Source: Deltaproteobacteria bacterium
Lineage (GTDB): Bacteria > Myxococcota_A > UBA796 > UBA9615
Reading direction: 5' to 3'
Length of the DNA: 32,077 nucleotides
NCBI GenBank assembly: GCA_023954745.1
Contig: JAGSHC010000050.1
Span: forward strand, 1-32,077
The stretch's first letter is position 1, and each line of letters opens with the position of its first letter. Shown here piece after piece: positions 28,333 to 32,077 of the stretch. The translations under genes and the position numbers were made by a program. The notes beneath the pieces are model-generated. The model did not search any database and was not told the DNA's origin. It saw nothing but the letters and a program-made list of their open reading frames with translations.

Positions 28333-29461
28333 GACGCTCACTCCCCATGCGGCGCATCGACACCGACAGGAGCATCCCGATCCCGACCAGCGTCGTCAGG
28401 ATCGAGCTGCCCCCGTAGGAGAGCAGCGGCAGGGTGACGCCGGTGATGGGCAGCAGGCCCAGGACTCCCCCGAGATTGATGCACACGTGACAGAAGAGAA
28501 CGGTCACGATGCCCGCAGCCAGCAGCGAGCTGAAGCGATCCCTCGCGTTCCACGCCACGAGCAATCCGAGCAGCATCTGGCCGAAGTAGAGGAAGAGCAG
28601 CACCATCGAGCCGACAAAGCCACGCTCCTCGGCGTAGACGCTGAAGATGAAGTCCGTGTGCTGCTCGGGAAGGAACTTGAGGCGGCCTTGCGTGCCCTGA
28701 CGCCAGCCCTTGCCCCAGACCTCACCGCTCCCGATGGCCCAGCGCCCCTGAATGGCCTGGTAGCCCTTGCCCTTCGGGGCCTGCTCGGGCGCAAAGAGGG
28801 TGTCGACTCGACCTCGCTGGTAGTCCGTCAGCACGAACTGATACGCGAGAGGCGCGGCGATGGTGCCAATCACCACGAGGATGGCCATGGTGCGCCAACG
28901 AAGTCCCACCACGAAGCTGATGCCCGCGAAGATGAAGCAGAGGAACAGGGTGGTCCCAAGATCGGGCTCCATGAACGTCAGAGCGGCCATGGGGAGCAGG
29001 AACATCGCTGCTGGCTGGACGAGCTCCTTGAGCCCCCAGCCATCCTCGCGCGGCCGTGTAGAGAACCAGCGCGCGGCAGCCAGGACGAGGGCGATCTTCG
29101 CGAGCTCCGAAGGCTGCAGACGAAACCCTCCCAAGGGGAGCCATCGCTGCGATCCGTTGACTTCGGGGGCGAAGAGCAACACCGCGAGGAGGAGCACGAG
29201 CACCACCCCGTAGACCACGTATGCGACCTGCTCAAACACCCGAGCGTCGACGAAGGCGAAGACGACCATCACCACGAGGCCCACGCCCATGAAGAGCGCC
29301 TGCTTCACGACCCGAGCGGAGATCTCGTCTCCGATGGGCGCCGCGGTGGCGGCCGCCAGCGTGGCCAGGCCGATGACGAGGAGCGCCATGGTGGTGAGGA
29401 GCATGGGCCAGTCCCAATGCCGACCTCCCGTGCGCACCTCGATGTTGCCCGCGTCACCCAT
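28328..29461 (-). CDS. rodA: Rod shape-determining protein RodA (SEDS glycosyltransferase)
   Basis: Polytopic inner-membrane peptidoglycan glycosyltransferase of the SEDS family that polymerises lipid II in the elongasome with PBP2; 377 aa, about ten membrane segments. Family marks include 'GFRLQPSELAKIALVL', 'MEPDLGTTL', 'QHTDFIFSVYAEERGF' and the C-terminal 'TGVTLPLLSYGGSS'. The ATG directly abuts the PBP2 stop codon (TAG then ATG, no gap), so the genes are co-translated. RodA rather than FtsW is indicated by the adjoining PBP2 and MreD genes. Confidence 0.95.
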   Translation of the reverse strand: MGDAGNIEVRTGGRHWDWPMLLTTMALLVIGLATLAAATAAPIGDEISARVVKQALFMGVGLVVMVVFAFVDARVFEQVAYVVYGVVLVLLLAVLLFAPEVNGSQRWLPLGGFRLQPSELAKIALVLAAARWFSTRPREDGWGLKELVQPAAMFLLPMAALTFMEPDLGTTLFLCFIFAGISFVVGLRWRTMAILVVIGTIAAPLAYQFVLTDYQRGRVDTLFAPEQAPKGKGYQAIQGRWAIGSGEVWGKGWRQGTQGRLKFLPEQHTDFIFSVYAEERGFVGSMVLLFLYFGQMLLGLLVAWNARDRFSSLLAAGIVTVLFCHVCINLGGVLGLLPITGVTLPLLSYGGSSILTTLVGIGMLLSVSMRRMGSERL

Positions 29462-31609
29462 CTACTCGTCCTCGGCGGGGGCACCGATGCGGAGCCCCGC
29501 TTCCTTGGCTTCGGCCATCCGCTCTTTGAAGTACAACTCGAACATCTTGCGCGCAATCGGTGCCGCAGCAGTGGATCCGTGCTCCCCGTTCTCCACCAGG
29601 ACGGTGATGGCGACCTCTGGATCTTCGTAGGGAGCGAACGCCACGAACCAGGCGTGGTCTCGGTGCTCCTTGGCGTTGGACGCCCCAAGAGCGACCACCT
29701 GCGCGGTGCCTGTCTTCCCGGCGAAGGCGAGCTCCGGCAAGCGCTGACGGCGCGCGGTCCCTCCCACCTCGTTCACGACGGAGAACATCCCTTCGCGGAT
29801 GGCGTCGAAGTGCTCGGGTGCGAGGTCCACCTGGCTCTTCACCTGCGGATCCTCGCGGTGCACCACCCTCCCGTCGGCCGCCACCACTCGATCGACGATG
29901 AGGGGCCGGTAGACCAGCCCCCCGTTCGCGAGGGCCGCAGTCATCACCGCGAGCTGGATGGGCGTCGCCAGGGTCGCCCCCTGACCAATCACGGCAGAGG
30001 CAGTGTCCCCCGGGGTCCAGACCCCCCGACTCCCTGAGCCATAGCGGCGCTTCTTCCAGGCCGTCGTTGGATTCAGCGCGCCGGACTCGCTGTTGATGCC
30101 GATGCCCGTGGGCTTGCCCATACCGAACATGGAGGCGTAGTGCGCGACCTCGTCGATGCCCATGGCGAGACCAGCGCGGTAGAAGTACGTGTCGCAGGAG
30201 CCCTTGAGGGCCCCGTCGAGGTCCACCTTGCCGTGGCCACTCCGCTTCCAGCAGTGCCAGGTGCGGCGCCCGATCCTGTGGCCGCCCTTGCAGACGACCG
30301 AGGTGTCCTTGGTCCAGGTCTCCGACCCGAGCACCGCCGCGGCCACCAGCATCTTCCACGTCGATCCCGGGGGATAGATCCCGGTGAGGGACTTGTCGAC
30401 CATCGGTCGCTGCGGGTCGTTTTGGAGTGCGTTCCAGGTGTGCGGCGGAAGCCTCCGGGCGAAGATCGCAGGATCGAAGCTCGGGGCGTTCACGAGGCTG
30501 AGCACACGACCGGTGTTCACCTCGAGCATCACCACCGAGCCGCTCTGCTCGCCGAGCAGGTCGTAGCCGAGCCTCTGCAAGTCGCTGCGCACCGTCAGAT
30601 GCAGGTCGTGCCCGGGCACCTCTGGGATGACCTCGGTGTCGAGGAAGTGGGCGATGCTTCGGAAGTACTCGGCTCCGGGCTGGTTCGGGTCTGCGCTCCG
30701 GCCCAGCTGACGGCCGAGGGCATCCACCTGGACCCAGTACGCGCCGTCCGTGCCGCGCAGCCACTCCTCCCACCCGGCCTCGATGCCGAACTTGCCGATC
30801 AGGTCGCCGGATTCGTACCAGTCCTCGCCGTGATCGGTGTCCTTGTACTTGCTGCGCAGACGCTTGAGGTCGTCGGTCCGTACCTCGCGCTGGTAGCCCA
30901 GGAGGTGGGCGAACAACTCCGGGTCCGAGTAGCTCCGTCGATGGCGACTCGCGACGGAGATGCCCGGAAGCCGGGGCCGGTTGGCGAGGACGCGCTCGAG
31001 CTCTTCGAACGACACGTCGGGCGCCAGGACGAGCTGCCGATGCCGGCTGGTCTTCCGCGCCTCGTCCCACCGCTCGAGGACTTCGTCCACGGTGGAGTCG
31101 TCCAGCAGAGGAGCCAATCGCTCACTGAGGGTGAGGATGTCCGTCCGCTCTTCGATGGTCCACAGGTCGTCCAGCAGCGGGCCGCCCAGGAGTCCAGCGG
31201 CGCCATCGTCCTCAGCGCCACCGCCCCCATCGGCCCCGGGCACCGAGGAACGCCGCCGGGGCTGGCGGTCCCCCACCGGCGTCGCGTCTACATCGCGGGG
31301 CTGAATGACCAGGTCGAACGACGCACGGACCTCCGCGAGGCGTTGCCCTTCGGCGTCGTAGATGGAGCCGCGCGGCGCGGGAATCTCCCGCTCCTTGAGG
31401 TGGTTCGACTGAGCCTCCCGCGCGTACTCCTCGCCACGGACCACCTGAAGGACCCACAGCCGTCCGAGCAGCACGAGCAGCACGAAGAGCATCAACGCTG
31501 CGTACGCCGAGAGGCGGTTGCGGAGGTCCTGGGGGCGAGCATCCCGGCGCAACGCCGGAGCTGAGCGGCGCGACCGCGTGCCGAAGGCTCCTCCCATGCG
31601 GCCGCTCAT
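29462..31609 (-). CDS. mrdA: Penicillin-binding protein 2 (elongasome transpeptidase)
   Basis: Class B PBP that cross-links peptidoglycan during cylinder growth, partner of RodA; 715 aa. ATG 31609 overlaps the mreD stop as ATGA. A basic cytoplasmic tail (about 35 residues) precedes a single membrane helix (about 36-56). The pedestal domain follows and includes 'REIPAPRGSIYDAEG'. The transpeptidase domain has the active-site Ser416 and Lys419 in 'GIYPPGSTWK', 'SCD' (471-473) and 'KTGTAQ' (from 632). It is longer than most PBP2 (about 600-650 aa), because of a Gly/Asp/Arg-rich insert at about residues 107-150 in the pedestal domain. Confidence 0.95.
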   Translation of the reverse strand: MSGRMGGAFGTRSRRSAPALRRDARPQDLRNRLSAYAALMLFVLLVLLGRLWVLQVVRGEEYAREAQSNHLKEREIPAPRGSIYDAEGQRLAEVRASFDLVIQPRDVDATPVGDRQPRRRSSVPGADGGGGAEDDGAAGLLGGPLLDDLWTIEERTDILTLSERLAPLLDDSTVDEVLERWDEARKTSRHRQLVLAPDVSFEELERVLANRPRLPGISVASRHRRSYSDPELFAHLLGYQREVRTDDLKRLRSKYKDTDHGEDWYESGDLIGKFGIEAGWEEWLRGTDGAYWVQVDALGRQLGRSADPNQPGAEYFRSIAHFLDTEVIPEVPGHDLHLTVRSDLQRLGYDLLGEQSGSVVMLEVNTGRVLSLVNAPSFDPAIFARRLPPHTWNALQNDPQRPMVDKSLTGIYPPGSTWKMLVAAAVLGSETWTKDTSVVCKGGHRIGRRTWHCWKRSGHGKVDLDGALKGSCDTYFYRAGLAMGIDEVAHYASMFGMGKPTGIGINSESGALNPTTAWKKRRYGSGSRGVWTPGDTASAVIGQGATLATPIQLAVMTAALANGGLVYRPLIVDRVVAADGRVVHREDPQVKSQVDLAPEHFDAIREGMFSVVNEVGGTARRQRLPELAFAGKTGTAQVVALGASNAKEHRDHAWFVAFAPYEDPEVAITVLVENGEHGSTAAAPIARKMFELYFKERMAEAKEAGLRIGAPAEDE

Positions 31610-32077
31610 CGGCGCACCCTGGGGGCCCGGCGCGTGCGGTCGTCTTCCCAGCCAGCGATGCGGCGATAGAGTGGCCAGCAAAGAAAGGCAGCAGCGGACG
31701 TGCCCAGGCTCTCCCAGGGGATCTCAGCCCAGTCGGCGGTGTTCTCGGCCCCCATGAGAGTCAGCAAGACCAGCAAGACCGTGCCCGCGACCGCAGTCGC
31801 CATTCCAACGCCGAGCACGGGGACGAAGCGGTCCCGCAGGACCACCTTGCCGTGGAGCGGGAGGGCCATCAGCACCACGACGGCGTAGCGCAGCATGGTG
31901 CGACCGGACGAGACACCACCGAAGAAGTCCGCCAGGTACCCGAGCACCATCGCGAGGATCCAGGCCTCGACCCGCCGGCCGCCAAGGGCAAAGGCGGCCA
32001 CCAGGGGCAGCAGGGGATCAAAGGGGAGGTCGCCCAGACCCAGCTGAGGCAGCACCGCACTCTGGACCATGAGCCAC
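31606..32077 (-). CDS. mreD: Rod shape-determining protein MreD (5' end outside window)
   Basis: Inner-membrane elongasome protein; at least 157 residues are visible, with hydrophobic segments throughout ('YAVVVLMALPLHG', 'AVAGTVLLVLLTLMG') and a charged tail 'RRIAGWEDDRTRRAPR'. The frame stays open to the window edge, and an ATG at 32070 would delete most of the first membrane helix normally preceding the 'QSAVLPQL'-type motif. The true start is therefore probably off the right edge. Its stop overlaps the PBP2 start (ATGA). mreB and mreC would be expected further right. Confidence 0.85.
   Translation of the reverse strand, partial: WLMVQSAVLPQLGLGDLPFDPLLPLVAAFALGGRRVEAWILAMVLGYLADFFGGVSSGRTMLRYAVVVLMALPLHGKVVLRDRFVPVLGVGMATAVAGTVLLVLLTLMGAENTADWAEIPWESLGTSAAAFLCWPLYRRIAGWEDDRTRRAPRVRR

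Noticed and set aside
28316-30037. Long plus-strand frame opposite rodA and the PBP2 C terminus.
   Set aside because: Its product is His/Glu/Arg-rich with no recognisable domain and lies antisense to two certain genes.
31606-32070. Complete mreD starting at ATG 32070.
   Set aside because: This start removes most of the first membrane helix and the frame stays open to the window edge, so the gene is probably cut by the window.

Overview
The window is about 32 kb of GC-rich, gene-dense DNA with no RNA genes, insertion sequences, prophage or CRISPR array that I can see. It looks like a chromosomal segment of a Gram-negative, rod-building bacterium, most likely from the Myxococcota/deltaproteobacterial group. 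The reasons are the five likely lipoproteins and secreted proteins, a lipoprotein with Asp-rich DDDDS linkers and MopE-type Cys/Asp repeats, an NtrC/NtrY-type sigma-54 regulatory pair, many GTG starts, and chains of overlapping stop/start codons. The taxonomic placement is inference from these features, not from a marker gene.

Layout. 70-4047 is housekeeping: an HD-domain phosphohydrolase (-) divergent from asnS (+), then queG (-) convergent with asnS. 4177-6300 is a large lipoprotein (+) with eight Cys/Asp repeats, followed by a repeat-like spacer and a strong hairpin. 6585-9193 (-) is a coupled cystathionine beta-synthase and cystathionine gamma-lyase pair for homocysteine-to-cysteine conversion. 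9415-14312 (+) holds a secreted Met-rich protein, slyX, a 1-pyrroline-5-carboxylate dehydrogenase, and a fusion of an RluA-type pseudouridine synthase with an RlmI/RlmK-type methyltransferase.

14334-21851 (+) is the most unusual part. It runs: unknown coiled/acidic protein, sigma-54 response regulator, a regulatory gap with a dyad and a near-consensus -24/-12 promoter, TPR lipoprotein, secreted FG-GAP-like protein, a shortened periplasmic protein resembling peptide-binding proteins, and an NtrY-like membrane histidine kinase. The last three genes are nearly contiguous, with stop/start overlaps. I infer an envelope-sensing two-component system whose regulator and kinase are separated by their possible sensory accessories or targets.

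21819-32077 (-) is a cell-envelope and housekeeping block read right to left: mreD (cut by the window edge), PBP2 (mrdA), rodA, a small Cys-rich lipoprotein, fabD, miaB, an ABC-F ATPase and a TPR lipoprotein. mreD-mrdA-rodA form the elongasome operon. They are separated from the next genes by a near-perfect 17-bp hairpin and about 100 bp. No stretch longer than 300 bases lacks a gene; the longest gaps are 6301-6584, 9194-9414 and 16349-16552.
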